DNA of 64,000 nucleotides, taken from contig NZ_JAVDSB010000019.1 in assembly GCF_031455095.1 (NCBI RefSeq), positions 50,921 through 114,920 on the forward strand. Reading direction: 5' to 3'. Of this stretch, positions 8,210 to 17,820 are shown piece by piece. The notes under the pieces are model-generated. The model was not told the origin of the DNA, did not search any database, and saw nothing but the letters and a program-made list of their open reading frames with translations. Each line of letters starts with the position of its first letter. Within the stretch, counting starts at the first letter, position 1. The position numbers and the translations under genes were made by a program. This DNA comes from Paenibacillus_E qinlingensis_A. GTDB lineage: Bacteria > Bacillota > Bacilli > Paenibacillales > NBRC-103111.

Positions 8210-9238
8210 TTATAGGGAGGAGGGAATACCAGCGTTAACGTGCTCGGATGCGGCCGGTGGTTCGATGCTGCTGAGGAAGTCCAGGGTGCGGCTCACATAC
8301 GTTTTAGGCTCAGCACGGTACAGAAGCTCATGCTGTGCGTTAGGCAGAATCCATAGTTTAGAAGCGCTATTATGCTGATGTTTGAACATTGCTTCGACTA
8401 AGACATGGGGAGCTTTATTATCATTGGTGCCATGAATCATAAAGATGGGCATTTCATAAGATGTTGTGGTTACTTTGGTGTAAGGAACGTCCTGCAAGCT
8501 TACCCCATTTAAGAGAGGGAAGAAGAGTCGGACAAGCGGCAGAGAAGGGTATTTAGGCAAGTGTACGATTTGATTAATATTTTGATAAAGGGTGTCCGAG
8601 TTCAGCAGAAATGTACTGTCTAGGATCATCCCTGAAATATCCCCTTTTTGCTGTAGAGCTGTCTGCAAGGCAGTACCTGCCCCCATGGAAAAGCCCCAGA
8701 TATAGATCGAACCGCCAGTAGACTGTTTGATGTAATCAATGGCTCCGAGTAGTTCCTTAGATTCTTGAACGCCGCCAGTCATAAGGCGAGTACTGTTCGT
8801 ATTGACGTAGCCATAGTCGAACATGAGAACGTTGTACTGCTTTTTATGAAGCTCACGGGCTAAGGTGTAGAGCGGCACCCAAAGTTCTTCACGATTTCCG
8901 CCATAGCCATGAGAGAAAATAACGGTTTTACTTGATCCAACAGCTGGGATGAACCAGCCATTCAAAAGGGCTTTACCATTTTGACTTGGGAAGGATACAT
9001 CGGTGTAAGGTAGTCGAACAGCCTTCATTGGATTCGAATGCAAAGGCTCAATGTTAGGTCTTGCTAAGTTCCAAGCTATATACGCATGGAAAATGAGCAT
9101 GATGGAGGTGCAGGTCAGCAATAAGGCCAAAAGTATTGTGGTGATTAGTCTTTTTCTACGTAAAAAAGGTTGTGTGATCACCTGGTCAAGCGTGGGTTGA
9201 AGTGATCCTGTTACAGGATTTAGAGTGGTTGTAGACAT
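8210..9238 (-). CDS. membrane-anchored alpha/beta hydrolase
   Basis: A 342-residue alpha/beta hydrolase of the YqkD/lysophospholipase-like group. One membrane span (about 31-52) anchors it, putting the catalytic domain outside. The nucleophile elbow is GFSMGAG (Ser184); the acid is in HGTNDNKAP (Asp273) and the base His303 in NAQHELL. The oxyanion turn is HGYGGNRE. GGAGGGAGGC precedes the ATG. Substrate unknown. A cre-like site lies upstream at 9362-9375. Confidence 0.85.
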   Translation of the reverse strand: MSTTTLNPVTGSLQPTLDQVITQPFLRRKRLITTILLALLLTCTSIMLIFHAYIAWNLARPNIEPLHSNPMKAVRLPYTDVSFPSQNGKALLNGWFIPAVGSSKTVIFSHGYGGNREELWVPLYTLARELHKKQYNVLMFDYGYVNTNSTRLMTGGVQESKELLGAIDYIKQSTGGSIYIWGFSMGAGTALQTALQQKGDISGMILDSTFLLNSDTLYQNINQIVHLPKYPSLPLVRLFFPLLNGVSLQDVPYTKVTTTSYEMPIFMIHGTNDNKAPHVLVEAMFKHQHNSASKLWILPNAQHELLYRAEPKTYVSRTLDFLSSIEPPAASEHVNAGIPSSL

Positions 9239-9361
9239 CGTTAAAGCCTCCCTCCATGATGAATGTGTATGTGTAATGCCGCTAGGTAGAGGTGTAAACT
9301 TAGAAGGGAGAGTTAATTATTTAAATATTCTGAAAAGTATTTCTATACTCTTATAGTATTA

Positions 9362-9375
9362 TGAATGCGCTTTCA
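9362..9375. promoter_or_regulatory. cre-like site
   Basis: TGAATGCGCTTTCA matches the CcpA consensus TGWAANCGNTNWCA except at position 5. It lies between the hydrolase gene and the IclR gene. Confidence 0.35.
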
Positions 9376-9536
9376 AGTCAATGTGGATGCGGCATTTGTA
9401 AGCCTTTTGTAACGCTTCTGTAATAATGGGAAAATGAGGTGTTTGACCTTTACGGTTCCATCTAGTTTGGTTATACTGGACATAACAAGGTTTCATATAG
9501 TGAAACTGTTTGGCTCATGGAAAGTGGTGTTCATGG

Positions 9537-10280
9537 ATGGAAGATGGCAAGCTTACCGTGCGTGCTGTTGAGCGCGCTTTAGATATTTTGCTTTGTTTTA
9601 CCGGGGCATCGGAGTTGACGCTAACCGAGATTGCTACACGTGCTCAGCTTCATAAAAGCACGGTGCACCGCCTTCTAGCCTCGCTAGAAGGCAAGGGCTT
9701 CATCATGCGCGATGAAGCGACAGATAAGTATCGACTCGGCTACCGTTTATGGGAACTGTCCGCCAACTTGTCCAAAGAGGGCGATCCAGGCATCATCCTG
9801 CTGCCGGAGATGGAACGACTGCGCGATGTCCTCGGCGAGACGATCTCGCTGTACGTGCAAGACGGCCTGGAGCGCGTGCGCATCCAAGCCGTGCAGAGCA
9901 ACCATGCCATTCGCCGTGTTGCCCCTGTCGGGGCGCGAATGCCGCTTTACGTCGGCGCCTCGAGCAAGGTGCTCGTCGCCTTCGCTGAGCCAGGGCTGCT
10001 GGAGCAGCTGCTAACCTCGGCCGATTGGCCGACAGGGTTAGGCACGCAGGCGTACCTGCAGCAGCTCAGCGATACAAGGCGCGCAGGCTTCGCCACGAGC
10101 GTCGAAGAGCGCGAGCCCGGCGCGGCGGCTGTGTCCGCGCCGATTCTTGACCGCGGAGGCCGTCTAGTGGCCGCCCTCGCGGTCTCAGGTCCAGCGAACA
10201 GGCTCACGCTGGAGCTAATGCAAGAGCAGGCGCCGACGATTATGGAGGCGGCGAGGCGGATGGGAACGATGCTGCGTTAA
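9537..10280 (+). CDS. IclR family transcriptional regulator
   Basis: A 247-residue regulator with the N-terminal winged helix-turn-helix of IclR (LTLTEIATRAQLHKSTVHRL, about 26-45) and the C-terminal effector domain (ETISLYVQDGLERVRI; PLYVGASSKVLVAF). The ATG at 9537 is chosen, with AAGTGGTG about six bases upstream. No adjacent catabolic gene reveals its effector. From about 9670 on the coding sequence becomes GC-rich and carries many perfect inverted repeats, for example ten-base arms with a three-base loop at 9670-9692. A terminator overlaps the stop. Confidence 0.9.
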   Translation: MEDGKLTVRAVERALDILLCFTGASELTLTEIATRAQLHKSTVHRLLASLEGKGFIMRDEATDKYRLGYRLWELSANLSKEGDPGIILLPEMERLRDVLGETISLYVQDGLERVRIQAVQSNHAIRRVAPVGARMPLYVGASSKVLVAFAEPGLLEQLLTSADWPTGLGTQAYLQQLSDTRRAGFATSVEEREPGAAAVSAPILDRGGRLVAALAVSGPANRLTLELMQEQAPTIMEAARRMGTMLR

Positions 10281-10297
10281 GCGGCATCGTTTTTTTT
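10265..10297 (+). terminator. terminator overlapping the end of the IclR gene
   Basis: AACGATGC and GCATCGTT arms flank the stop codon and are followed by a long T run. Confidence 0.85.
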
Positions 10298-10324
10298 GTC
10301 GGCGGGAGCTGGGATCGAGCCCCC

Positions 10325-10342
10325 ACCTGCATAATCGCAGGT
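10325..10342. repeat. short palindrome
   Basis: ACCTGC-ATAATC-GCAGGT forms a six-bp stem. The right arm with its T-rich tail (GCAGGT then ATTT/TTTT) recurs at about 10367-10376. It could be a weak terminator remnant or a degenerate repeat. Confidence 0.5.
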
Positions 10343-10438
10343 ATTTATCTATTTCCCTACATACGCAGGTTTTTCCCTTCCATGGATGCTTTGCAGTTGA
10401 AAAGCCATACTAAAAGGGGGAAAGGGAGTGGGAATGTC

Positions 10439-11335
10439 ATGAAGAAGACAGCTTCGATGCTGGCGATCTGGATAAGTCTGGCCAGTAACATCGTGCTGAC
10501 CGCCATCAAAATCATTGTCGGCCTTCTATTCAATAGCCAAGTGCTTATCGCGGATGGCATTCATAACGCTGGGGACGTAATCGCGACAGCAACTGCGTAC
10601 AGTTCGATGCGAGTCTCTTCCAAACCAGCGGATGTGGAGCATCCCTATGGTCATGGGAAAGCGGAGGTGCTCGGAGCATTTATCGTCGCAATTATTTTGG
10701 GCGGAGCCGCTGTTTATATGGGGTATCATTCGATTCATGCCTTGTTCGAGCCAGCAGGTGAGGCGCATATTATTGCTTTTTGTGCGGCTGTCATTTCCCT
10801 TGTATGGAAGCAAATCCTGTATGTTTACACGATGCGCATAGGAAAGAGGATCAATAGCAAAGGGTTGATTGCCACAGCCTACGACCATTTAGCCGACGTC
10901 TACGCCTCTATCGCAGCTTCTGTGGGGATTGGTCTAGCTTTGATCGGAGATTATTATAGCATTAGTTATTTAGCGTATGGAGATCCAGTGGCGGGGATCA
11001 TCGTCTCTTTCCTCGTGCTGAAGCTAGCTTATGAAATGGGCAGTGAATCCTTTGATATTTTGATGGAGCGCAGTGTCAGTCCCGCCTATATTGAGCAGTA
11101 TGCTGCTTTGATCCGGGGTGTACCAGAAGTTAAGCGAATTGATCGACTGCGTGCGAGGGAGCATGGGCATTACATATTAGTTGATGCGAGACTTGGTATT
11201 CCGGGCCAGCTGACGATCCAAGAAGGTCATGATATTAGTCGCAGCATTAAGCGCAAAATAAAAGAAGCACACAGTGATGTAGATGAAGTGCTGGTTCACT
11301 TGAATCCTTGGTATGAAGAGCAAGTCGACGCATAA
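10439..11335 (+). CDS. cation diffusion facilitator efflux transporter
   Basis: CDF-family metal cation/proton antiporter (298 residues). Membrane spans begin with LAIWISLASNIVLTAIKIIVG; the conserved metal-site motif is ADGIHNAGDV, followed by HPYGHGKAE and, in span V, AYDHLADV. The cytoplasmic C-terminal dimer domain contains RLRAREHGHYILVD and DVDEVLVHLNP. ATG 10439 has AAAGGGAGTGGG upstream; the in-frame ATG at 10382 has none. Metal specificity cannot be read off. It is convergent with the next gene and shares a bidirectional terminator. Confidence 0.9.
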   Translation: MKKTASMLAIWISLASNIVLTAIKIIVGLLFNSQVLIADGIHNAGDVIATATAYSSMRVSSKPADVEHPYGHGKAEVLGAFIVAIILGGAAVYMGYHSIHALFEPAGEAHIIAFCAAVISLVWKQILYVYTMRIGKRINSKGLIATAYDHLADVYASIAASVGIGLALIGDYYSISYLAYGDPVAGIIVSFLVLKLAYEMGSESFDILMERSVSPAYIEQYAALIRGVPEVKRIDRLRAREHGHYILVDARLGIPGQLTIQEGHDISRSIKRKIKEAHSDVDEVLVHLNPWYEEQVDA

Positions 11336-11348
11336 GGAGTGTGTAGAC

Positions 11349-11403
11349 AAAAACACCTCTACCCGAGCTCGCTTCACCAGCGGCTTCGTGTAGAGGTATT
11401 TTT
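11349..11403. terminator. bidirectional terminator
   Basis: ACCTCTAC (11355-11362) pairs with GTAGAGGT (11390-11397); a T run follows on the plus strand and an A run precedes, serving both converging genes. Confidence 0.8.
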
Positions 11404-11435
11404 CAATTCATCGTGGTCGCACACGATTTACTTAT

Positions 11436-12098
11436 TTATACAGCGAAGATATGATTCCCGATCTGCACCGTTTGTTCACGTGTCCAGATCCAAGCGCTAG
11501 TGGCTGTTTTTGGGTTGAAATAGTAGAGGGCGCCACCTGTAGGATCCCAGCCTCTTACAGCTTCTAGAGCCGCCTTGTAGGCTTGCGTATCTGGTGTTAA
11601 ATTATACTGGCCATCGCTGACCGCTGTAAAAGCCCCACTCTCAAATACGATGCCTTGAATCGTGTTCTCGAACTGACTGGACTTCAATCGGTTCATAACG
11701 ACCGCTCCAACGGCAACTTGCCCTTCAAAGGATTCGCCGCGTGCTTCACTGTAAATAACTTTAGCCAGCATATCCAGCTCTGGTTGATTCACTGTGAATT
11801 TACGCAAGTACTCCCACGTTTGCGCACCCACGATGCCATCTACGCTGAGTCCATAATTCGTTTGGAAATTACGAACTGCCGCGGCTGTAATCGGACCATA
11901 TTTTCCATCTATATAAGGCTCATATAAGCCCAAGGTTTTTAGTCGGAATTGTGCGTCCCAAACGTCACCATTTTGTACTCCTTGCTGTAAAGTAGTAGCT
12001 TCTACTGCGGATGCCATCGGGCTCCACATTCCTGCGTTTATCCCTAAACCAAAGGAAGCTACGAGTGCGACTACGACTAGTTTTTTTATGAACATCAT
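11436..12098 (-). CDS. SleB-like cell wall hydrolase with peptidoglycan-binding domain
   Basis: An exported 220-residue protein: signal peptide (KKLVVVALVASFGLGINAG..ASA), a peptidoglycan-binding domain (DAQFRLKTLGLYEPYIDGKYG) and a C-terminal SleB/Hydrolase_2 catalytic domain with AKVIYSEARGESFEGQVAVG, whose Glu is catalytic in the family. Family members are spore cortex-lytic transglycosylases or general wall hydrolases. AAAGGGGAG lies just before a cluster of ATGs; the one at 12098 has the best spacing (12095 and 12104 are alternatives). The longer frame from 12212 lacks a ribosome site. Confidence 0.87.
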   Translation of the reverse strand: MMFIKKLVVVALVASFGLGINAGMWSPMASAVEATTLQQGVQNGDVWDAQFRLKTLGLYEPYIDGKYGPITAAAVRNFQTNYGLSVDGIVGAQTWEYLRKFTVNQPELDMLAKVIYSEARGESFEGQVAVGAVVMNRLKSSQFENTIQGIVFESGAFTAVSDGQYNLTPDTQAYKAALEAVRGWDPTGGALYYFNPKTATSAWIWTREQTVQIGNHIFAV

Positions 12099-12260
12099 CT
12101 TCATCTCCCCTTTCGCTTTACTCAGTATAGACATCCCTATACGCGGTCTCAACCCGCAGTTTTTGGAAATGTAAGTCAATCCCTTGGGGGAGTAAGGCTC
12201 GAGCAAGGTCAATTTTTGATTAAAATGAGCAAAAAAACGTGATTTTTCCCATAAATATGT

Positions 12261-12295
12261 AAAAAACTCGAGACTGCCATGAAGGCAATCCCGAG
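12261..12295 (-). terminator. terminator after aconitase
   Basis: On the minus strand CTCGGGATTGCC pairs with GGCAGTCTCGAG, followed by six Ts. Confidence 0.88.
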
Positions 12296-12329
12296 CATTT
12301 GTGTGTGTTTTGCTGGAATTTATTGAAAA

Positions 12330-15047
12330 TTAGTTCTTGTTCTCTGCAAGAATGGAACGAAGAACCGTTTGTAAGATACCACCATTGCGGTAGTAATCTA
12401 CGTCTACCAAGCTATCCAAACGTACAAGCGCTGTGAATTCGAAGCTAGTTCCGTCTTCGCGAGTCGCAGTTACTTTTACAGTGGAACCTGGTTGAACATC
12501 ATTGCTTAGACCTGTGATATCAAAAGTCTCGCGACCATTGATACCTAGGGACTTCCAGCTTTCGCCGTTAATGAACTGAAGTGGAAGAACGCCCATACCT
12601 ACAAGGTTACTGCGGTGGATACGCTCGAAGCTCTCAGCGATAACAGCTTTAACGCCTAGCAAGAATGTACCTTTTGCTGCCCAGTCACGGGAAGATCCAG
12701 TTCCGTACTCTTTACCTGCGATAACGACAAGGTTTTGACCTTCAGCTTGATACTTCATGGAAGCATCGTAGATGGACTCAACTTCGCCAGTTGGCAAGTA
12801 AGTTGTTACCCCGCCTTCTGTTCCTGGAGCCACTTGGTTACGAATACGGATGTTCGCGAACGTACCGCGCATCATCACTTCGTGGTTACCACGACGGGAA
12901 CCGTAGGAGTTGAAGTCTTCTTTTTTAACACCGTGGTTGATCAAGTATTGGCCTCCAGGGCTGTCTACTTTGATGTTACCAGCAGGGGAGATGTGATCCG
13001 TTGTTACGGAATCGCCCATAAGTGCAAGTGTTTTAGCTGCTTTAATATCAGCGATATCATCAAGAACTGTGCCCAAATCTGTGAAGAACGGAGGCTCTTG
13101 GATGTACGTGGAGTTCGTGTCGAACTCGTATAGATCGCCTTCAGGGATTTGAATTGCGTTGAAACGCTCATTCGCACGGAATACATTGCTGTATTTGTCG
13201 CGGAACATGTCAGGGCTCATTGCAATGTTAAGCGCATCTTGAATCTCTTGGTTTGTAGGCCAGATATCTTTCAAGAAGACAGGTTTGCCAGTGTGGTCAT
13301 GACCGATTGGATCTGTCGCAAGATCGATGTTCACAGTACCTGCAAGAGCATAAGCAACAACTAATGGAGGTGATCCAAGGTAGTTCGCTTTTACTTGTGC
13401 GTGTACGCGGCCTTCGAAGTTACGGTTACCGGAGATAACAGCAGCTACTGTCATATCGTTGTCGATAATCGCTTTGCTTACCTCGTCTGGAAGTGGACCG
13501 GAGTTACCGATACAAGTTGCACAGCCGTAACCAGCAACGTGGAAGCCAAGAGCTTCAAGGGACTCAAGAAGGCCTGCTTTCACTAGGTAGTCTGTAACAA
13601 CTAGGGAACCTGGTGTCAAAGAGCTTTTCACGTAAGCTGGTTTTTTCAAACCAAGAGCTACCGCTTTTTTCGCTACTAGTCCAGCACCGATCATTACGCT
13701 TGGGTTGGATGTGTTTGTACAGGAAGTAATAGCCGCGATAACAACTGCGCCAGTACCCATTTTAACTGTTTCATTTGGATATACAACATCAACAACTTCA
13801 GCCACTTTCTCTTCAGTCAACCCGTAGCCGCCTTTTTCAATTGGCTGACGGATGATCGCGTTGAAAGATTCTTTCATGTGCGTAAGTTCTACGCGATCTT
13901 GCGGACGTTTAGGACCAGCTAAGCTTGGAACTACCGTACTAAGATCAAGTTCAAGAACTTCTGTGAACACTGGATCTGGTGTGCTGTCTGTGCGGAACAT
14001 GTTTTGTGCTTTGTAGTAAGCTTCAACAAGCGCGATTTGATCTTCATCACGGCCAGTAGCACGCAAGTAGTTCAAAGTCTCGTTATCAACAGGGAAGAAA
14101 CCGATTGTTGCGCCATACTCAGGAGCCATGTTCGCTACTGTTGCACGGTCAGCCAAGGAGATGTTGCTTAGACCAGGACCGAAGTACTCAACGAATTTAC
14201 CAACAACGCCTTTTTTACGCAAAATTTGAGTAACCGTCAATGCCAAGTCAGTCGCTGTAGCGCCTTCTGCCAATTGACCAGTCAATTTGAAACCAACAAC
14301 GTCTGGAGCGACGAAGTATAGAGGTTGACCAAGCATACCAGCTTCCGCTTCGATACCGCCAACGCCCCAACCTACAACACCAAGACCGTTGATCATAGTT
14401 GTATGGGAGTCTGTACCTACAAGGGAGTCCGGGTACACGACAGTTTCGCCGTCGATTGTTTTTGTAGCTGCAACAGATGCCAAGTACTCCAAGTTAACTT
14501 GGTGAACGATACCTGTTGAAGGTGGCACAGCACGGAAGTTATCGAATGCTGTTTGTGCCCAACGCAAGAAACGGTAACGCTCTTCGTTTCTTTCGAATTC
14601 TAAGTCAATGTTCATTTCGAGTGCATCCGGGGATCCGAAAGCATCAACCATGACAGAGTGGTCAATTACAAGGTCTACTGGAACAAGCGGGTTGATACGT
14701 TTAGGATCTCCGCCTTCACGAGCCATTGTCGCACGCATTGCCGCAAGGTCAACGACGACAGGTACACCTGTGAAATCCTGAAGAACGATACGAGCAGGGA
14801 TGAAAGGAATTTCTTTGTTCTCATCGCGGCCTTGAGCCCAACCAGCGATTTGTTTAACGTGTTCACTTGTAATTGCGCGACCGTCAAATTGACGAATAGC
14901 AGCTTCAAGCAAAACGCGGATAGAAACTGGAAGGTTGTTGATTGTGCCATGACCTTGACTTTCAAAGTCAGGAAGGCTGTAATACTGGAACGATTTCGTG
15001 CCGACAGTTAACTGCTTACGCACAGAAAAAGAGTCCTTGTTGGACAT
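12330..15047 (-). CDS. acnA: aconitate hydratase AcnA
   Basis: Interconverts citrate and isocitrate in the TCA cycle; 905 residues, standard for the AcnA/IRP-type enzyme. The [4Fe-4S] cysteines are in AAITSCTNTSNPS and GYGCATCIGNSGPL; the substrate loop VGTDSHTTMINGLGVVGWGVGG and the swivel-domain GSSRDWAAKGT are present. GAGGAGGAACTACCT precedes ATG 15047, so the in-frame codon at 15086 is rejected. Family members also bind mRNA as iron-responsive regulators. Promoter DNA is shared with the divergent amidase gene. Confidence 0.97.
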   Translation of the reverse strand: MSNKDSFSVRKQLTVGTKSFQYYSLPDFESQGHGTINNLPVSIRVLLEAAIRQFDGRAITSEHVKQIAGWAQGRDENKEIPFIPARIVLQDFTGVPVVVDLAAMRATMAREGGDPKRINPLVPVDLVIDHSVMVDAFGSPDALEMNIDLEFERNEERYRFLRWAQTAFDNFRAVPPSTGIVHQVNLEYLASVAATKTIDGETVVYPDSLVGTDSHTTMINGLGVVGWGVGGIEAEAGMLGQPLYFVAPDVVGFKLTGQLAEGATATDLALTVTQILRKKGVVGKFVEYFGPGLSNISLADRATVANMAPEYGATIGFFPVDNETLNYLRATGRDEDQIALVEAYYKAQNMFRTDSTPDPVFTEVLELDLSTVVPSLAGPKRPQDRVELTHMKESFNAIIRQPIEKGGYGLTEEKVAEVVDVVYPNETVKMGTGAVVIAAITSCTNTSNPSVMIGAGLVAKKAVALGLKKPAYVKSSLTPGSLVVTDYLVKAGLLESLEALGFHVAGYGCATCIGNSGPLPDEVSKAIIDNDMTVAAVISGNRNFEGRVHAQVKANYLGSPPLVVAYALAGTVNIDLATDPIGHDHTGKPVFLKDIWPTNQEIQDALNIAMSPDMFRDKYSNVFRANERFNAIQIPEGDLYEFDTNSTYIQEPPFFTDLGTVLDDIADIKAAKTLALMGDSVTTDHISPAGNIKVDSPGGQYLINHGVKKEDFNSYGSRRGNHEVMMRGTFANIRIRNQVAPGTEGGVTTYLPTGEVESIYDASMKYQAEGQNLVVIAGKEYGTGSSRDWAAKGTFLLGVKAVIAESFERIHRSNLVGMGVLPLQFINGESWKSLGINGRETFDITGLSNDVQPGSTVKVTATREDGTSFEFTALVRLDSLVDVDYYRNGGILQTVLRSILAENKN

Positions 15048-15280
15048 AGGTAGTTCCTCCTCATTAATAATATCTAACCATGCCATCGAATTTCATCTAG
15101 TGAAACTCGATTTCATAATTCCCTCTACCTCAAGTATAGCGCTTCGCCACGTGCGAGTAAAGATTAATTTCAATCATTTTTACGGTCAAAATGTCATATA
15201 TTGAATCAATTCAAAGCAATTCGGGCTTGTCCTAACGAAACTTCTCACTACCTTAATAAAGTTTAAGGAGGGATACCAAG

Positions 15281-16303
15281 ATGTCCTGGAAAACAGCGCT
15301 ATATAATTACGTTCATGCGAAAAATCAGGCTGAGCTCGAGGGCTCGGCTGCACCTTTGGATGCATTTGTCTCGGACAGCGCTTATGTACGGAAACAGGAT
15401 GTCAAGGTGCGAAGGCTCCTGAACAGTTACCGAGAACGTGATGCAAAGCTGCTGCGCGGAGAGACGAAGCTCCGTATGCAAGGTGTCAAAGAATTGCCAT
15501 ATGGGATTATTGCGGACATCCAGCTGCACCGATTTTTGACCTATCAAATAGATTCCATAGAGCATCAGGAGGAGCGGATAGAATCAGAACGTGTGGTCAT
15601 TGAGCAGCATACAGCAGGCTGGAAGGTACAGAGTGCTGAGTCTTTGCAAAGCGAAAAGTCCCGGACCAGCCACGGTCGCAGCTACCATTTGTCAGAGAAC
15701 GAAACATTCATAGATACCCTGCGCAGTTCGCCATCTCTTCCTTATATCAATCCTAGTATACGCAATACGAGTGGTCTGGAATCCGCTCCCCGGAAAATCA
15801 TTTATAATCGTCCTAAAGCCGTCCAATATGCGGAAATGTGGTGGCAGAAACCGAATCCGCGGTATGATTATTTTGAAGTAGATTGCACGAATTATGTGTC
15901 TCAATGCCTCTTTGCAGGCGGGGCTCCAATGGACTATACTGGGAAAAGGGAATCGGGCTGGTGGTATGGGGGCAAAAAAGGGCATCAAGAGCTCTGGAGC
16001 TATAGTTGGGCAGTTGCCAATAGCTTACATCATTACTTCGAACGTCCTCATAAGCATGGTTTGACAGGTACAGTCGTTAAGGATGCTCGGGAGCTGCAGC
16101 CAGGAGACACCATCAGCTATGATTGGGATGGCGATGGTCGCTACCAGCACAACACATTCGTTATAGGTAAAGATGCCAATGGGATGCCGCTTGTTAATGC
16201 GCATACCTTTAATAGCCGGAATCGGTACTGGGCATACAAGGATTCACCTGCTTGGTCGGAACGAACGAAATACATGTTCATACATGTTGCTGATGAAATG
16301 TAA
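15281..16303 (+). CDS. Amidase_6-type putative amidase
   Basis: A 340-residue protein with a C-terminal amidase-like domain of the NlpC/P60-related Amidase_6 family. The catalytic Cys probably lies in VDCTNYVSQCLFAGG (about residue 200) and the His in YQHNTFVIG. WWYGGKKGHQELWSYSWAVA and GDTISYDWDGDG are typical family segments. The N-terminal about 170 residues are charged and without a recognised domain. No signal peptide is visible, unlike the secreted members. AAGGAGGGAT lies before the ATG. Substrate unknown; peptidoglycan or peptide amides are likely. Confidence 0.8.
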   Translation: MSWKTALYNYVHAKNQAELEGSAAPLDAFVSDSAYVRKQDVKVRRLLNSYRERDAKLLRGETKLRMQGVKELPYGIIADIQLHRFLTYQIDSIEHQEERIESERVVIEQHTAGWKVQSAESLQSEKSRTSHGRSYHLSENETFIDTLRSSPSLPYINPSIRNTSGLESAPRKIIYNRPKAVQYAEMWWQKPNPRYDYFEVDCTNYVSQCLFAGGAPMDYTGKRESGWWYGGKKGHQELWSYSWAVANSLHHYFERPHKHGLTGTVVKDARELQPGDTISYDWDGDGRYQHNTFVIGKDANGMPLVNAHTFNSRNRYWAYKDSPAWSERTKYMFIHVADEM

Positions 16304-16341
16304 TTAGCATAGAAATTGTAAATACTAGACGGAGGTACGTA

Positions 16342-17484
16342 ATGAGCCGCAAAATACGAATTGGATTAATTTATGGAGGGAAGTCCGGCGAGCATGACGT
16401 GTCTTTACAAACGGCATTGGCCGTTATGAAAGCTGTGGATTTCACGAAATATGAGATTACACCGTTCTACATTTCCAAAAAAGGGGAATGGAGAAGCGGA
16501 ACGCCGCTCTTAGGTCCAGCTCAATCGAAGGAAGCATTAACGTTTAGCACAGATGACGCTAGCGTTCCTGCTTCGAATGCTTTGGCGCCGATTTTTGGCG
16601 GCATTCAAACGAAGGGTGATGTAGCTGTTTCTTCTATTACATCAGCTGGTGCGGAGGACCTTGGTTTAGATGTCGTATTCCCGCTTTTACACGGTACCTT
16701 TGGAGAAGATGGGACAATTCAGGGACTATTGGAAATGGCGAACATCCCCTATGTAGGTGCTGGTGTATTGGCTTCTGCAGTAGGTATGGATAAAGTCATG
16801 ATGAAAAAGGTTTTTGCACAGGAAGGACTTCCGCAGTGCATTTTCCGGCACTTTACCCGTACCGAGTGGGAGAAAAATCGCGCGTATCACCTCATGGAGC
16901 TAGAAACGGCGATAGGTTATCCATGCTTCGTGAAGCCAGCTAACTTAGGCTCTAGTGTTGGGATTTCCAAGGCGAGAAATCAAGAAGAGCTTATCGCCGC
17001 GGTTGCTTTTGCCTTCCAATATGATCGTAAAGTGATTATTGAAGAAAATATCGATGCCCGTGAAATTGAAGTTGCCGTTCTAGGAAATGATGAACCTATT
17101 GCTTCGGTGGTGGGTGAAATCGTATCCTCCAATGAATTCTATGATTATAAAGCCAAGTATCTGGATGGCAAATCAGCGATGATTATTCCAGCTGAGATCC
17201 CTCAAGAGGTATCGGATGAGGTCAGAGCACTGGCACTCCGTGCATTCTTGGCGGTTGATGGCAGCGGCTTGTCACGCGTGGACTTTTTCCTAGGTAAACT
17301 CGATCAAAAAGTATACATCAATGAAATCAACACGATGCCTGGCTTCACGCCATTCAGCATGTACCCGTTGCTATGGCAAGAAACAGGTAAACCATATAAA
17401 GAGCTGCTGGATGATCTCATTCGATTGGCGCTTGAGCGACATGCAGCTAAGCAAAATATCCAATATTCTTTCGATGCGGAGTAG
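16342..17484 (+). CDS. ddl: D-alanine--D-alanine ligase
   Basis: ATP-grasp ligase that makes the D-Ala-D-Ala end of peptidoglycan precursors (380 residues). Seen: GGKSGEHDVS near the N-terminus, LHGTFGEDGTIQG, the ATP-grasp signature FVKPANLGSSVGISKA, EIEVAVLGN, and YINEINTMPGFTPFSMYP with the metal-binding Glu and Asn. The Tyr/Ser/Lys set of D-Ala specific enzymes appears present (YDYKAKYLDGK), so a VanA-type D-lactate ligase is unlikely. GGAGGTACGTA precedes the ATG. The next gene begins seven bases after the stop. Confidence 0.95.
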   Translation: MSRKIRIGLIYGGKSGEHDVSLQTALAVMKAVDFTKYEITPFYISKKGEWRSGTPLLGPAQSKEALTFSTDDASVPASNALAPIFGGIQTKGDVAVSSITSAGAEDLGLDVVFPLLHGTFGEDGTIQGLLEMANIPYVGAGVLASAVGMDKVMMKKVFAQEGLPQCIFRHFTRTEWEKNRAYHLMELETAIGYPCFVKPANLGSSVGISKARNQEELIAAVAFAFQYDRKVIIEENIDAREIEVAVLGNDEPIASVVGEIVSSNEFYDYKAKYLDGKSAMIIPAEIPQEVSDEVRALALRAFLAVDGSGLSRVDFFLGKLDQKVYINEINTMPGFTPFSMYPLLWQETGKPYKELLDDLIRLALERHAAKQNIQYSFDAE

Positions 17485-17491
17485 ATAAGCC

Positions 17492-17809
17492 ATGGGTTTT
17501 CAAACGGAATTCAATTCGGTTTGCAAGTTTAAGTCTCAACAGGAGCTTTACGAGTTGCTGGAGTATGGCCGCGGCAAAATGGTGAAGAGCGGTTTCCGCG
17601 TTTTCCCTACAGGCCAGAAGGTTATTGCCTACACGCCTGAGAACCAGGCGGTTGCCATCGTACGAATTGTAGCCTCCATCGCGGAAATTAACTTCCAAGG
17701 CGAAGAGGTTACACAGGTGGAGATGGAGCTTATCCGCCCTCTGACGGATGAGGAATCACGCATTCAGACCTCGCTCGCGTACGAAATGTTTTTTGGAGAG
17801 CAAGCTTAA
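17492..17809 (+). CDS. small conserved protein, possibly DUF2584-like
   Basis: A 105-residue protein without signal or membrane segments. The pattern KSGFRVFPTGQKVIAY ... AVAIVRIVASIAEINFQGEEVTQVEMELI resembles small Bacillota proteins of the DUF2584 type, but I am not sure of the family. The N-terminus (FNSVCKFKSQQELYELL) is helical and charged. It follows ddl after seven bases with GCGGAG inside the end of ddl, so it is co-transcribed. A strong terminator follows. Confidence 0.7.
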   Translation: MGFQTEFNSVCKFKSQQELYELLEYGRGKMVKSGFRVFPTGQKVIAYTPENQAVAIVRIVASIAEINFQGEEVTQVEMELIRPLTDEESRIQTSLAYEMFFGEQA

Positions 17810-17820
17810 GTAGTAAGAGA

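Noticed and set aside
7422..8378. Long open frames across the 51-bp array on both strands (318, 230 and 200 codons)
   Set aside because: The period is a multiple of three, so all frames stay open. The frames start in the dGTPase end or in the array, have no ribosome site and give only a repeated 17-residue pattern.
12735..15011. Several plus-strand frames inside acnA and gltB
   Set aside because: Shadows of long, well-recognised minus-strand genes; no ribosome sites.
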